A DNA stretch of 64,000 nucleotides, taken from contig NZ_JAIZAP010000003.1 of the NCBI RefSeq assembly GCF_020404745.1, forward strand, positions 172,188-236,187, read 5' to 3'. Within the stretch, counting starts at the first letter, position 1, and each line of letters opens with the position of its first letter. Both the position numbers and the translations under genes were made by a program. Shown here in pieces: positions 1 through 8,756 of this stretch. The DNA comes from Aquibacillus saliphilus (lineage in GTDB: Bacteria > Bacillota > Bacilli > Bacillales > Amphibacillaceae). The notes under the pieces are model-generated. The model saw only the letters and a program-made list of their open reading frames with translations. It had not been told where the DNA came from and made no database searches.

Positions 1-614
1 ATTGTTAATAGAATGGCACTCGGCAAATCCAACTTTGATTTTGACACTTCAGATACGTTAACTAAATATTTCAATGCCAATAAAATAACAATCCCTACAA
101 GTGGTATTAAGCCAATAAACAGCCAGCGCCATGATAAATATTCAATGACAAAGCCAGATAATGTTGGTGCTATCGCTGGAGCAAAAATCATGGCAAGCCC
201 TAATAATCCCATTGCACTTCCTCGTTTTTCAAGTGGAAAAATAACCATTACGACACTCATCATAAGCGGCATCATAATCCCTGCACCCGCTGCCTGAATC
301 ATACGTCCTATTAACAAAACTGTAAAATTCGTTGCAATTGCGCAAAAAATAGAACCGATTAATAATAATAACATAGAGCTTACAAATAATTGACGTGTTG
401 AAAAACGCTTCATTAAAAAAGCCGTTACCGGAATTAATACACCGTTAACGAGCATAAATCCTGTTGCTAACCATTGTACAGTTGTCGCACTAACATCGAA
501 TACTTCCATAAATTTACTTAGTGCTACATTTAAAAGTGTTTGGTTTAAAATCGATAAAAAACCTCCCAGTAGCAACACAAACAGTAATACTTTCTTATTT
601 ACTTGTTGATCCAT
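1..614 (-). CDS. DHA2-family MFS multidrug exporter, N-terminal part
   Basis: The reverse strand is open from an ATG at 614 to the window edge, giving about 204 N-terminal residues; the rest lies outside. The protein starts MDQQVNKKVLLFVLLLGG and has six evident membrane helices. It carries the MFS loop motif GRMIQAAGAGIMMP at about residues 99-112 and the antiporter motif-C-like stretch FAPAIAPTLSGF at about 147-158, followed by WRWLF. This pattern is that of 14-helix proton-driven drug exporters (LmrB/EmrB/QacA group); the substrate cannot be told. A strong AGGAGG lies 13 bases before the start. The gene diverges from a TetR-type gene across 170 bp, so local repression is likely. Confidence 0.85.
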   Translation of the reverse strand, partial: MDQQVNKKVLLFVLLLGGFLSILNQTLLNVALSKFMEVFDVSATTVQWLATGFMLVNGVLIPVTAFLMKRFSTRQLFVSSMLLLLIGSIFCAIATNFTVLLIGRMIQAAGAGIMMPLMMSVVMVIFPLEKRGSAMGLLGLAMIFAPAIAPTLSGFVIEYLSWRWLFIGLIPLVGIVILLALKYLVNVSEVSKSKLDLPSAILLT

Positions 615-644
615 AGAAAATCACAGACCTCCTCTTTACTTTAT

Positions 645-748
645 CAACACAATGACGATAAAATGAATTGTAACAACTTTTAAATTAGGAAACCACCAAC
701 ATTTTTCCGAAAACCGTCTACTATGCAACAGTTTCTTTAATTGTGTTG
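645..748. promoter_or_regulatory. Divergent MFS/TetR intergenic region with inverted 9-mers
   Basis: CAACACAAT at 645-653 and its exact inverse ATTGTGTTG at 740-748 lie near the two ends of the divergent intergenic region. They are 86 bp apart, so they would be separate half-sites or operators for the neighbouring TetR protein rather than one palindrome. This is an inference from position. Confidence 0.25.
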
Positions 749-784
749 TAAAATTTAAGTTTAATAGACAGGGGAGGCATTAAA

Positions 785-1330
785 ATGTCTGTAAAGAAAG
801 AAGATCCGCGTGCCATTCGCTCCAAGCGTTTATTGAAGGAAGCTGTTAAGTCATTATTAATTGAATCACAAAATTTACAGGCGTTAACTGTTCAAAAAGT
901 AACAGTAATAGCAGAATTAAATCGTGCTACATTTTACTTACATTATTTAGATATGCACAATTTAATAGAGCATGTAGTTTCTGATATTTTCGACGACCTG
1001 TATAAGAAATTGTCACCGTTATTACAACTAGAACCTGTTGATTTAGATGAACAGATGCTTACCTTTTTAGATTATTTTTATCAACATCGAAAATACTTAT
1101 CAGTGTTATTCGAAGAGAAGGCGTTTCAAAAGAAACTGCATAACTTTATCGTGGATTTCGTTCAAGCAAGGCGCGATCTACAAAAAATAGTAACAGAAAA
1201 TACTGTTTCAAAGGATATTATCGCATCTTCAATTCTAGGTATTTTAATGTGGTGGATTCGTGATGGAAAACATTATAGCTCTGAATATATTGCACAACAA
1301 ATGTCGGTATGGATGACTAGGGGACGTTAA
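785..1330 (+). CDS. TetR/AcrR-family transcriptional regulator
   Basis: 181-residue repressor. The N-terminal helix-turn-helix is at about residues 10-60 (RSKRLLKEAVKSLL, then TVQKVTVIAELNRATFYLHY, the usual TetR recognition-helix signature), followed by a helical ligand-binding domain ending in WWIRDGKHYSSEYIAQQM, a C-terminal form common in Firmicute TetR proteins next to exporters. GGGGAGG lies about 8 bases before the ATG. It diverges from the MFS exporter on the other strand and most likely represses it and itself, with the exported compound or a related one as inducer. The ligand is unknown. It is similar in size but not closely related to the TetR protein at 2226. Confidence 0.85.
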   Translation: MSVKKEDPRAIRSKRLLKEAVKSLLIESQNLQALTVQKVTVIAELNRATFYLHYLDMHNLIEHVVSDIFDDLYKKLSPLLQLEPVDLDEQMLTFLDYFYQHRKYLSVLFEEKAFQKKLHNFIVDFVQARRDLQKIVTENTVSKDIIASSILGILMWWIRDGKHYSSEYIAQQMSVWMTRGR

Positions 1331-1450
1331 GGATGTCTTAACAGTACAATAATATCAGTCGCGTTATTTATCGCTTGATTGCAATGTCTTTAATTGAAGC
1401 ATAGTGAACCCTTTGATGAAGACACTTCTAGACATTTTAATTGCTGATGA

Positions 1451-1513
1451 ACCAAAGAAATGAAAAAAGAGGCCTCTCAAAAATTTGGATAATTAATGAG
1501 AAACCTTCACTAA
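1451..1513 (+). pseudogene. Integrase 3'-end remnant (copy 1)
   Basis: The frame reads T-K-E-M-K-K-E-A-S-Q-K-F-G, a stop, then L-M-R-N-L-H and stop. This is the C-terminal tail of a phage/ICE tyrosine integrase, whose usual ending is KKEASQKFSELMRSL. Nothing upstream in the window continues the gene. Three related remnants lie at about 23.5, 39.0 and 42.1 kb. Confidence 0.6.
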
Positions 1514-1550
1514 GAATTTTGTGACCATTGTGACCAATTCACAACTTTTA

Positions 1551-1588
1551 TATCAAGGGTTGGAACAGCTTGTCAATCTAGCTATAAC
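1551..1588. repeat. 38-bp direct repeat, copy A
   Basis: The stretch beginning TATCAAGGGTTGGAAC and ending TGTCAATCTAGCTATA is repeated at 3218-3255 with few differences and in the same orientation. The two copies bracket the small membrane-protein gene and the second TetR gene. Its nature is unknown; copy A directly follows the integrase remnant. Confidence 0.55.
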
Positions 1589-1710
1589 TCCAGATTCTGG
1601 CTTTTTCAGATTACAATGATGTCCAGCTTTCATTTTTTGGCAAGCGGAACAATCAGTGACGGCACTCTCCTTGATATACAGGATACACCCAATAAAAAAC
1701 GAAGCATTCT

Positions 1711-2097
1711 TTATTTTTCCACATTCTTTAATTGAAACTTATTCAATGCAAAACCAAAGAAAGTAGTCATAAATAGCATACCTACAACCATAATAATGAT
1801 GCTTCCTGTTAGATATGCTGAATCCATTGTAAATAAAACTTCATTTCTAAACCAGGACTGGAACGGCAACCCTAAACCTAATAAAACTGCAAAGAATAAT
1901 ACTTTCACTTTCCAATCCTTTCCTTTCATCTTTTTAATTGAATTATTGACAAATAGACGCAATAAGCCTAATCCTGCACCTATTGAAAAAAAGATGAGCA
2001 AAAACATTTTAATAGCTTCATTTAATATAAACGCCTTCGAAAGCATTCCAGCAGCAATAAAAAGCATAACCCACATAATAATATTCGACTTTTTCAC
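1711..2097 (-). CDS. Small membrane protein, unknown function
   Basis: 128 residues with four predicted membrane helices (about 5-25, 28-50, 64-84 and 95-118) separated by short basic loops such as NNSIKKMKGKDWK. No catalytic motif is visible and I do not recognise the family. Small four-helix proteins beside a divergent TetR gene are often transporter-like or resistance-associated, but that is only an inference from context. The start ATG at 2097 lies 24 bp from a perfect palindrome at 2121-2143, so the gene is probably controlled by the TetR protein encoded from 2226. No gene follows it on the same strand before the integrase remnant. Confidence 0.7.
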   Translation of the reverse strand: MKKSNIIMWVMLFIAAGMLSKAFILNEAIKMFLLIFFSIGAGLGLLRLFVNNSIKKMKGKDWKVKVLFFAVLLGLGLPFQSWFRNEVLFTMDSAYLTGSIIIMVVGMLFMTTFFGFALNKFQLKNVEK

Positions 2098-2120
2098 TTA
2101 GATCACCTATCTTGTAAATT

Positions 2121-2143
2121 CCACTCAACAACGTGTTGAGTGG
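2121..2143. promoter_or_regulatory. Palindromic operator between membrane-protein gene and tetR
   Basis: CCACTCAACA at 2121-2130 and TGTTGAGTGG at 2134-2143 form a perfect inverted repeat of 10-bp arms with a 3-bp spacer. Size and position are typical of a TetR-family operator shared by two divergent promoters. Confidence 0.7.
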
Positions 2144-2165
2144 TGTACGTTTAGTATAAGCGCCT

Positions 2166-2173
2166 GCTATAAT
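2166..2173 (+). promoter_or_regulatory. Extended -10 promoter element of the second tetR gene
   Basis: TGCTATAAT is a good extended -10 element. It overlaps the ATG at 2172, so that codon cannot be the translation start, and the ATG at 2226 behind GGAGGAAATAAG is preferred. The operator palindrome lies about 22 bp upstream, over the -35 region. Confidence 0.55.
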
Positions 2174-2225
2174 GAAAGCAATAAACAGAAGATGTTTAAC
2201 TGTTGATTGGTCCGGAGGAAATAAG

Positions 2226-2813
2226 ATGACTGCAATTTACGATGAAATGAATGAAAAGACAAAAGAAAAAATTCAAAATAACTTTTTACAATTACTCAAG
2301 GAAAAGAATTTCATGAAAGTATCTGTCCAAGATATTTCAATAGCCACGAATATAAACAGGGGAACTTTTTATCTGCATTATCAAGACAAATATGATTTGC
2401 TGGACCAAATGGAGGAGAGCTTATTAACTGGACTTGAAATGCATTTAGAGCGCCTCCAACCAGATATTTTATTAGTAGAAGCAGAACAAGGAAATATCTC
2501 TATGCATGCGGTTGAAGTATTCCGCTATATTCAAATGAATACAGCATACTTTCAAGTATTTTTAGGGGATAATAACCGCGTTGGCTTCCATAAACGGCTT
2601 AAGCTTTTTTTTGTTGATCATTTTATAGAAAAAATGATTAAAAATAAAGACTTTTTTAAAGGCTTGGCAGTTCCTCAAGACTATTTGTCTTCATTTGCTA
2701 CATCTGCCTTTTTAGGCTTGATCGAACAATGGCTTGACAATGATTTAGCCGAATCTCCAAGTGAAATGGCTGAGATGTATATTCAGATTATCTTTTTCAT
2801 AAGAAACTTATGA
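2226..2813 (+). CDS. TetR/AcrR-family transcriptional regulator
   Basis: 195 residues from the ATG at 2226, chosen because CCGGAGG sits 9 bases before it while the upstream in-frame ATG at 2172 lies inside the promoter. The helix-turn-helix covers about residues 12-55: VSVQDISIATNINRGTFYLHY is the TetR signature, with YDLLDQMEE after it. The C-terminal domain ends QDYLSSFATSAFLGLIEQWL, typical of Bacillaceae TetR proteins of the TetR_C_8/33 type. It probably represses itself and the divergent membrane-protein gene through the palindrome at 2121-2143. A degraded paralogue, sharing FYLHYQDK and the IPQDYLSSFATSA block, lies at 39150-39665. Confidence 0.85.
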   Translation: MTAIYDEMNEKTKEKIQNNFLQLLKEKNFMKVSVQDISIATNINRGTFYLHYQDKYDLLDQMEESLLTGLEMHLERLQPDILLVEAEQGNISMHAVEVFRYIQMNTAYFQVFLGDNNRVGFHKRLKLFFVDHFIEKMIKNKDFFKGLAVPQDYLSSFATSAFLGLIEQWLDNDLAESPSEMAEMYIQIIFFIRNL

Positions 2814-3118
2814 TTAAGAAGCCCTGTTAACAATCCATTCATATCATTTAAATTCAAATCACGATCAAAAGGTAATTGCATGCTTAATCCCTTGATACAT
2901 CAGGTGAAGATTCAGACTTTAGTGGTTCAAAATAAATCAACAGATTTAACAAATGTCACTGTTATTTAGGCGATAAACCAGAAGAATAATCGAACTATAT
3001 ATTTAGCCAACGCAAGACTCGTCCAATAAAGAAAAAAACAGAGAAAACACAATGATCGCATAGTTAGTCAATTTCATAATACTTTGCAATTATGAAATGG
3101 ATTCAAGTAATAAATAAA

Positions 3119-3165
3119 AAGAAGCTCACATAGTGCGGACTACACACTTGTGAACTTCTTTTAAA
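3119..3165. terminator. Bidirectional terminator
   Basis: AAGAAGCTCACA and TGTGAACTTCTT form a stem with one G-T/mismatch position, flanked by A-runs on the left and T-runs on the right. It lies downstream of the tetR gene on the plus strand and of gbsA on the minus strand. The rest of 2814-3285 shows no coding sequence. Confidence 0.6.
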
Positions 3166-3217
3166 AAAACCAGAAATATAGTAGTATTTCACGCTCATCT
3201 TTCTAAAAAACCATTCA

Positions 3218-3255
3218 TATCAAGGTTGGAACGTGCATGTCAATCTAGCTATACC
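3218..3255. repeat. 38-bp direct repeat, copy B
   Basis: Second copy of the repeat at 1551-1588 (shared core TTGGAAC, then TGTCAATCTAGCTATA). It ends 31 bp before the gbsA stop codon. Confidence 0.55.
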
Positions 3256-3285
3256 ACTTTTATCATTTCTTAATAGTAAATTAGC

Positions 3286-4764
3286 TTAGAACCAGTTGAT
3301 AGATTCAGGTTTAAGGTTTTGGAATATATGCTTTGTTTCTGTATATTCTTCAATACCTTGTTTTCCGAGTTCTCGCCCAATACCAGATTGCTTAAATCCA
3401 CCCCAGGGTGCATGCGGGAAATAAAGGTTGAATTCATTAATCCAAACAGTACCCATGCGCATCCTTGCTACACAACGTTCAGCTTTTACAATATCGTTTG
3501 TCCAAACGCCACCAGCAAGTCCGTAGATAGAGTCATTAGCAAGCTTTACTGCTTCCTCTTCTGCACGGAATTTCTCAACCGTGATAACAGGACCAAACGC
3601 TTCCTCTTGAACAATGCTCATGTCTGTTGTACAGTCTGTGAAAATAGTTGGTAGGTAGAAAAATCCATTTTGTAGTTCTGGATCTTCTGGACGGCTACCA
3701 CCAACTGCTATTTTAGCACCTTCTTTAATACCCGTTTCTACATACTTTTCTATTTTTGCAAGTTGCTCTGCTGAAATAAGCGGCCCCATTTGTGTATCTT
3801 CGTCAAAACCGCTTCCTAGCTTAAATTTTTTCACTCGCTCAACAAGTGCGTTTACGAACTCATCGTGAATACTTTCTTCCACAATCAGTCTTGTACCAGC
3901 AGAACAGATTTGTCCTGCGTGGAAGAATACCCCATTTAATGCTTGGTCTACAGCTACCTCAAAATCAGCATCAGCAAAGATAATGTTAGGGTTTTTCCCA
4001 CCGAGTTCAAGTGCAAGCTTCTTCACATTAACGCTTGCTGCTTGCATGATTTTCTTCCCAGTAACAATTCCACCTGTAAAGGAAATAAGGTCCACATCAA
4101 TGTTACTAGATAGCTCTGCACCAACTGTATGACCAGCACCAAGTACTAGGTTAGCAACACCAGCAGGCACTCCTGCCTCTTCCATTAGTTCGAATACTTT
4201 GATCGTAGTAAGTGGTGTGATTTCACTTGGCTTCATTATTAAAGTATTTCCAGTTGCAAGAGCTGGAGCTAGTTTCCAAGACGCTTGAAGTAAAGGATAA
4301 TTCCACGGTGTTATTTGACCACAAACACCAACCGGTTCCCGAACCACCCTACTAATAGAGTTTGGTACTGGTGAGTCAATTAGTTCCCCGCCATCTTTAC
4401 CCGCAATCTCTGCATAATAACGAAATACTCCAGCGATATCATCCATGTCTCCACGGCTTTCTTCTACTGTTTTGCCAGTATCTAATGATTCTAATCTAGA
4501 AAGCTCTTCTTTATCTCTTTCTATTAATTCGGCAATTTTCCTTACGATAGTCCCACGTTCTGTTGCTGAAGTAGAGGACCATTCTCCATTATCAAATGCT
4601 GCTCTTGCTGCTGCGATTGCTTTTTTTGTATCTGTTTCATCAGCTTCTGGAACAGTAGCAATAATTTCCTGGTTAAATGGATTAATAATATCACGCGTAT
4701 TACCTAAGTGCGCATCTACCCATTTACCATTAATGTATTGTTGTTTTTTTAGACTCAAATCCAT
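3286..4764 (-). CDS. gbsA: Betaine-aldehyde dehydrogenase
   Basis: NAD(P)-dependent enzyme that oxidises betaine aldehyde to glycine betaine, the cytoplasmic compatible solute. From the ATG at 4764 it has 492 residues, matching B. subtilis GbsA (about 490). Visible motifs are ITPWNYPLLQASWK (substrate/cofactor region), LALELGGKNPNI with the catalytic Glu, FFHAGQICSAGTR with the catalytic Cys, and the GbsA-like C-terminus ending INWF. A TTG at 4800 is in frame, but it lies only about 15 bases after the predicted transcription start and lacks a ribosome site, whereas GGAG sits just before 4764. It lies downstream of the choline dehydrogenase, separated by 189 bp that hold a terminator and its own promoter. 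Confidence 0.95.
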   Translation of the reverse strand: MDLSLKKQQYINGKWVDAHLGNTRDIINPFNQEIIATVPEADETDTKKAIAAARAAFDNGEWSSTSATERGTIVRKIAELIERDKEELSRLESLDTGKTVEESRGDMDDIAGVFRYYAEIAGKDGGELIDSPVPNSISRVVREPVGVCGQITPWNYPLLQASWKLAPALATGNTLIMKPSEITPLTTIKVFELMEEAGVPAGVANLVLGAGHTVGAELSSNIDVDLISFTGGIVTGKKIMQAASVNVKKLALELGGKNPNIIFADADFEVAVDQALNGVFFHAGQICSAGTRLIVEESIHDEFVNALVERVKKFKLGSGFDEDTQMGPLISAEQLAKIEKYVETGIKEGAKIAVGGSRPEDPELQNGFFYLPTIFTDCTTDMSIVQEEAFGPVITVEKFRAEEEAVKLANDSIYGLAGGVWTNDIVKAERCVARMRMGTVWINEFNLYFPHAPWGGFKQSGIGRELGKQGIEEYTETKHIFQNLKPESINWF

Positions 4765-4816
4765 CAACTCCAATTTTTCGAATAAATTAAGTTCGTTCAA
4801 AATTTATTTAATATTC

Positions 4817-4850
4817 TTAACATGTTAACATCTATGTTTAAGGCTGTCAA
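4817..4850 (-). promoter_or_regulatory. gbsA promoter with overlapping palindrome
   Basis: On the minus strand, -35 TTGACA (plus 4845-4850), a 17-bp spacer and -10 TAACAT (plus 4822-4827). The perfect 12-bp palindrome TTAACATGTTAA at 4817-4828 covers the -10 box and could be an operator. No known GbsR or BetI site is recognised. Confidence 0.6.
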
Positions 4851-4902
4851 AGATACATGCCAACCCAAAAATTTAGAATGGCTTGGGCTATTTTATAGTC
4901 AA

Positions 4903-4975
4903 AAAAGAGAAGACACTCTTTCATAACATGTAAGCTTTGACTAGCAAATACATGTTGAAAGAGTTCTTCTTTTTA
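4903..4975 (-). terminator. Terminator between choline dehydrogenase and gbsA
   Basis: Long imperfect hairpin: AAAAGAAGAACTCTTTCAACATG pairs with a stretch that includes AGTGTCTTCTCTTTTTTG, reading the minus strand, ending in a T-run. It would stop or attenuate betA transcription before the separate gbsA promoter. Confidence 0.6.
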
Positions 4976-4989
4976 AAGAATTATTTGGC

Positions 4990-6675
4990 TTATGATTTTA
5001 TTGCGCCTGCGTCGGCTGGATGTACTCCATGACGATAAAAGTCTGCATTAATAGGCTCCATGATTTTACCACCAAGAATGATGTCCGCTGCCTTTTCAGC
5101 CAACATCAACACCGGTGCATGAATATTGCCGTTAGTAACATAAGGCATGGCAGACGCATCAGCCACTCGTACATTGTCTAGCCCATGGACCTTCATAGTA
5201 AGCGGATCTACAACAGCCATTGGATCTGAAGCTGGACCCATCTTTGCTGTACAACTCGGATGAAGTGCAGTCTCGGCATCTTTCGCCACCCAGTCCAAAA
5301 TCTCCTCGTCTGTACGAACGGAAGGACCAGGTGAGATTTCTCCTGAATTATAGGGTGCCATAGCTGGCTGAGACATTATTTCACGTGAAACCTTTATCGC
5401 TTCCACCCACTCGCGTTTGTCCTGCTCGGTTGAAAGATAGTTGTAGACCATGCTTGGGTACTCTTTAGGATCTTTCGAACGAATCTTTAATGACCCTCTG
5501 GCATCAGAGTACATAGGTCCAACGTGTACCTGGAATCCGTGCTTAGTATCCGCTTTTTGTCCATCGTACCTTACCGCTACAGGAAGGAAGTGGAACATCA
5601 AATTCGGGTAGTCGACTTCTTCGTTCGAACGAACAAAACCTCCACCTTCAAAATGGTTTGTTGCTGCTGGACCTTTACGTCCGAGCAACCATTGCAAACC
5701 GATCCAAGGCATCCGCGCTTTACTTAAGCTAGGCTGCTCTGAAACAGGTTCTGGACAAGAGTATTGGATATAGGTTTCGAGATGATCCTGAAGGTTTTCG
5801 CCTACACCTGGAAGATCAACTACTGGTTCGATACCAACAGAGCGTAAGTGTTCAGCATCGCCAACACCTGACAGTTGAAGTAGCTGCGGCGTATTGATTG
5901 CACCACCAGCGAGTATAACTTCCCCTGCAGCGACTTGATGAGTCTTCCCGTTTCGTTGATAGGTCACGCCACGTGCTCGGGTACCATTGAAGTCAATACT
6001 TGTAACAAAAGCACGAGTTTTTACTGTGAGGTTCTGACGCCCCATATTCGGATGAAGATATGCGCGTGAAGCTGAAAATCTTCTACCTTTATATACATGC
6101 TTATCAAACGGACCAAATCCCTCTTGACGAAAACCATTTACATCAGGTGTTCGCGTGTAGCCAGCCTCGACAGCTGAGTTAAAGAAGGCTTGGAATAAAG
6201 GATTAGTTGCTGGCCCGCGTTCCAATTTGAGAGGACCATCGTGGCCACGAAACTCATCCTCTGGATCCGCAGCTAACGCATTTTCCATCCGTTTGAAATA
6301 AGGAAGACAGTGTGCAAAGTCCCACGTTTCCATACCTGGATCGGCTCCCCAACGTTCATAATCCAATGGATTGCCACGTTGAAAAATCATGCCATTGATT
6401 GAGCTCGAACCTCCGAGTACCTTTCCACGGGCATGCTTGATACGTCGTCCATTCATATATGGTTCAGGATCAGATTCGTATTTCCAGTCGTATAAACTTT
6501 TCCCAGCAGGGAACGGCAAAGCAGCTGGCATTTGGATTAATAGGTCCCACGCATAATCACTACGTCCTGCCTCTAAAATAAGCACACTGCGTTTCCCATC
6601 TGCACTTAGACGGTCGCCTAGTACAGAACCCGCACTACCGCCACCTATAATTACTATATCATATGTTTCTTTCAT
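4990..6675 (-). CDS. betA: Choline dehydrogenase, GMC oxidoreductase family
   Basis: 561-residue FAD enzyme that oxidises choline to betaine aldehyde, feeding GbsA. The N-terminal dinucleotide fold reads [19 protein letters not shown] (about residues 5-23). The GMC signatures are [15 protein letters not shown] (about 83-97) and [16 protein letters not shown] (about 256-271). The C-terminal part has the active-site region [12 protein letters not shown] and [21 protein letters not shown]. The start is fixed by AAGGAGG nine bases before the ATG. B. subtilis uses an iron-type alcohol dehydrogenase (GbsB) for this step, so a GMC enzyme with a GbsA-type partner is the arrangement seen in many halotolerant Bacillaceae. 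No choline transporter gene lies nearby. Confidence 0.9.
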   Translation of the reverse strand: MKETYDIVIIGGGSAGSVLGDRLSADGKRSVLILEAGRSDYAWDLLIQMPAALPFPAGKSLYDWKYESDPEPYMNGRRIKHARGKVLGGSSSINGMIFQRGNPLDYERWGADPGMETWDFAHCLPYFKRMENALAADPEDEFRGHDGPLKLERGPATNPLFQAFFNSAVEAGYTRTPDVNGFRQEGFGPFDKHVYKGRRFSASRAYLHPNMGRQNLTVKTRAFVTSIDFNGTRARGVTYQRNGKTHQVAAGEVILAGGAINTPQLLQLSGVGDAEHLRSVGIEPVVDLPGVGENLQDHLETYIQYSCPEPVSEQPSLSKARMPWIGLQWLLGRKGPAATNHFEGGGFVRSNEEVDYPNLMFHFLPVAVRYDGQKADTKHGFQVHVGPMYSDARGSLKIRSKDPKEYPSMVYNYLSTEQDKREWVEAIKVSREIMSQPAMAPYNSGEISPGPSVRTDEEILDWVAKDAETALHPSCTAKMGPASDPMAVVDPLTMKVHGLDNVRVADASAMPYVTNGNIHAPVLMLAEKAADIILGGKIMEPINADFYRHGVHPADAGAIKS

Positions 6676-6858
6676 CTTAAGTACCTCCTTGAATGTTCAA
6701 AACTTATTCAGTGATTAAAACTATATTAAAAGCATTCATCAAAAACTCACCTTCAGTGATTGAAATTAGTTAGTAGTTTGATAGTTTTCAATAAAATTTA
6801 ATGTAATTAAACTAATTCAATGGCTCAGGTTCGCCCTTTGTTAAATTCGTTAAATTTT

Positions 6859-6910
6859 TATTTAATATATTTAATATATTTAATATACCATAATGTATTT
6901 TTTTTGTAAA
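6859..6910 (-). promoter_or_regulatory. betA promoter with tandem 9-bp repeats
   Basis: Minus strand: -35 TTTACA (plus 6905-6910), 17-bp spacer, -10 TATATT (plus 6882-6887). Directly over and after the -10 lie three exact tandem copies of a 9-mer (plus strand TATTTAATA, 6859-6885). The leader to betA is about 200 bases. The tandem repeats may be regulatory or only AT-rich. Nothing else is seen in 6676-7224. Confidence 0.5.
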
Positions 6911-7224
6911 CCGGCGTCTATTTTACATAAATTATAAAATAGAATCGAAGAGATAACGTTAATTTTAATAAGCTACTATTTAAGAAACGCGAACAAAACA
7001 GTGTACCAAAATGCGATGGTAAGTAATTTCTTGAAATATGTATCTATGCTTTTTGGGATAAGCCTCGGAGGAGCGCAAACTCTTGTTAGGACTTATTCCT
7101 TCCTTTTTTAAAAATTAGTAGATTAAAAAGAATTCTATACCTCACACAACATATATTCCTCTTTATTTGAATCTTTTTTTAAAAAATTACGTCTATCTAT
7201 TGAAAAATAAAAGGGGGATTACAT

Positions 7225-7734
7225 ATGTATCATTTAATTAAGATTATAGTTGTTTCGGTTACGTTGTTATGGGTATTCTGTTACCAACCGGCTAATATTA
7301 GTGCCACGGAAATTTCAAAGGAACCAACTCAAGGTGTGCAATCAAAAGATCCTGAAAATGGATATGGGGATATTTCACAAAATAAGATAAATGAGATTAG
7401 CATAAAATCTAATCAATACATAATGGACGGGGAAAGTTTTATAAGTTCTAATGGAACAACGGTAAGTGTTAGTGGTAATACACGTTCATTTATCGCTGTA
7501 GACATTATAGCGGTTGATGTTTATTTACAAAGGTGGGATAGCAATAAAGGTAGATGGATTGACGTTAAAGCGGTTGGTAATTTTCGCGGATACTATAATG
7601 CAGCAATCAGCGGGGGCAAAGATATTGTAGTTGTACCTGGATACTCTTACCGCACAAGGTCCCATCACTGGATAAATGAGAACCAAACTACAGAGAATGA
7701 ATATAGTTATTCCACTTATATTTATGTTAAATAA
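7225..7734 (+). CDS. Small exported protein, DUF6147-like
   Basis: 169 residues. A signal peptide is evident (MYHLIKIIVVSVTLLWVFCY, cleavage probably after NISATE or near residue 29). The mature part is rich in Ser, Gly and aromatic residues and looks all-beta: VSVSGNTRSFIAVDIIAVDVYLQRW, then a C-terminal half with GYYNAAISGGKDIVVVPGY and repeated Tyr. It resembles small secreted Bacillus proteins annotated DUF6147, an assignment made from memory with moderate confidence; the function is unknown. AAGGGGGATT precedes the ATG and a strong terminator follows, so it is a single-gene unit. Confidence 0.7.
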   Translation: MYHLIKIIVVSVTLLWVFCYQPANISATEISKEPTQGVQSKDPENGYGDISQNKINEISIKSNQYIMDGESFISSNGTTVSVSGNTRSFIAVDIIAVDVYLQRWDSNKGRWIDVKAVGNFRGYYNAAISGGKDIVVVPGYSYRTRSHHWINENQTTENEYSYSTYIYVK

Positions 7735-7805
7735 ATGAAAGTATTAAAGGCTGTTAATATAGAGTAAATCATTTATCGTAGACATTAGATTATCAAAAAA
7801 CAGCT

Positions 7806-7848
7806 AAAGATAGAGTATCAGAAATCGATACTCTATCTTTTTTTCTTA
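7806..7848 (+). terminator. Rho-independent terminator
   Basis: AAAGATAGAGTATC at 7806-7819 and GATACTCTATCTTT at 7827-7840 form a perfect 14-bp stem with a 7-base loop, followed by a T-run. Confidence 0.9.
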
Positions 7849-7970
7849 TATTTGTTATATACCAATGCTTACCATGCATTACCTTTTATAAATAGGGACC
7901 TTTTGGAGGTTAATCTGTTTTTTATTTTCGCGATAAAATAAAGGCTATTTAAAAACTTAAAAGAGCACCC

Positions 7971-8756
7971 TCACAATGATTTAGCAACATTTATTATTTC
8001 TTCTTTTGATAGTTGTCCACTAATCGAAAAATAATATGACTGGTCCAGCCAAATCAAACGCGTGGTTCCGTTTTTGTAATTTAAAAAACTAGCTTCCTTA
8101 CCATTTAATGAAATTTGTTCGACCTGCGTATCGTCTGAATCAGCAGTAACCCCTGAACCGAATGAACCCTCCTCAAATTTCTCATTTATAATAAATTCTC
8201 GTTCGTTTCCAGAATAGTTAAGAACAATTTCATTGCTTCCTTCACTGTTTTTCTTTTTAAGTATTGTGACATCTTTTAAGGAAAAAGGTGATGGGATATC
8301 TTTTGGTATTCTTACCGGGAACGTTGCAATTGTCTTCGCATCTTCTAGTGACACTTGTTCTGAATCGAATGTTGAATTTTCAACAATAATAAAATCTTCT
8401 GATGAAGGAGTATCCTGTTGATCTTCCTGGTTTACATCTGAGGAGAAAAATAAATTCACCACTTTACCCTGAGCCTTTTGAAATATATCTGTTACTTTGC
8501 TAAAAGCAGACCCATTGCCAGGAGATAATAAGAGCAAGGAGCTAATAATTAAGAGAACGCAAGCTATCCCGATCCATTTACTGTATGAATGAAAATTTAT
8601 ATTACGTTTTTGTGGTTGTTGATTTCTGACATTACTAAATCTACTCCATGCTTCATCAACGGAGAGTGGGGGTGTTGGAGTATTTTTCAGCTCGTCACGA
8701 ACAATTTCTCTATAAATCTCATCTTCGCTTTTATACTCTAAGTTTGATCGTTTCAT
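7971..8756 (-). CDS. Membrane-anchored anti-sigma factor, DUF4367 type
   Basis: 261 residues: a cytoplasmic N-terminal part of about 60 residues (EDEIYREIVRDELKNTP, EAWSRF), one membrane helix at about 64-83 (WIGIACVLLIISSLLLLS) and an extracellular domain in which VRIPKDIPSPFSLKDVTIL and the closing YYFSISGQLSKEEIINVAKSL fit the DUF4367 domain found in Bacillus sigma-regulator proteins. The start codon overlaps the stop of the upstream ECF sigma gene (ATGA, 8753-8756), so the two are translationally coupled. It presumably binds that sigma factor and releases it on an envelope signal. No zinc anti-sigma HxxxCxxC motif is seen, so the binding mode is unknown. Confidence 0.8.
   Translation of the reverse strand: MKRSNLEYKSEDEIYREIVRDELKNTPTPPLSVDEAWSRFSNVRNQQPQKRNINFHSYSKWIGIACVLLIISSLLLLSPGNGSAFSKVTDIFQKAQGKVVNLFFSSDVNQEDQQDTPSSEDFIIVENSTFDSEQVSLEDAKTIATFPVRIPKDIPSPFSLKDVTILKKKNSEGSNEIVLNYSGNEREFIINEKFEEGSFGSGVTADSDDTQVEQISLNGKEASFLNYKNGTTRLIWLDQSYYFSISGQLSKEEIINVAKSL

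Noticed and set aside
1528..1544. TTGTGA-N5-TCACAA palindrome resembling a Rex site
   Set aside because: Rex sites have six bases between the arms, here five, and no intact gene starts behind it.
2226..2813. BetI-type regulator of the bet genes
   Set aside because: The protein looks like a generic Firmicute TetR and its palindrome is shared with the membrane-protein gene, not with the bet promoters.
6859..6885. Tandem 9-bp repeats as a CRISPR-like or iteron array
   Set aside because: Only three AT-only units without spacers or replication genes.
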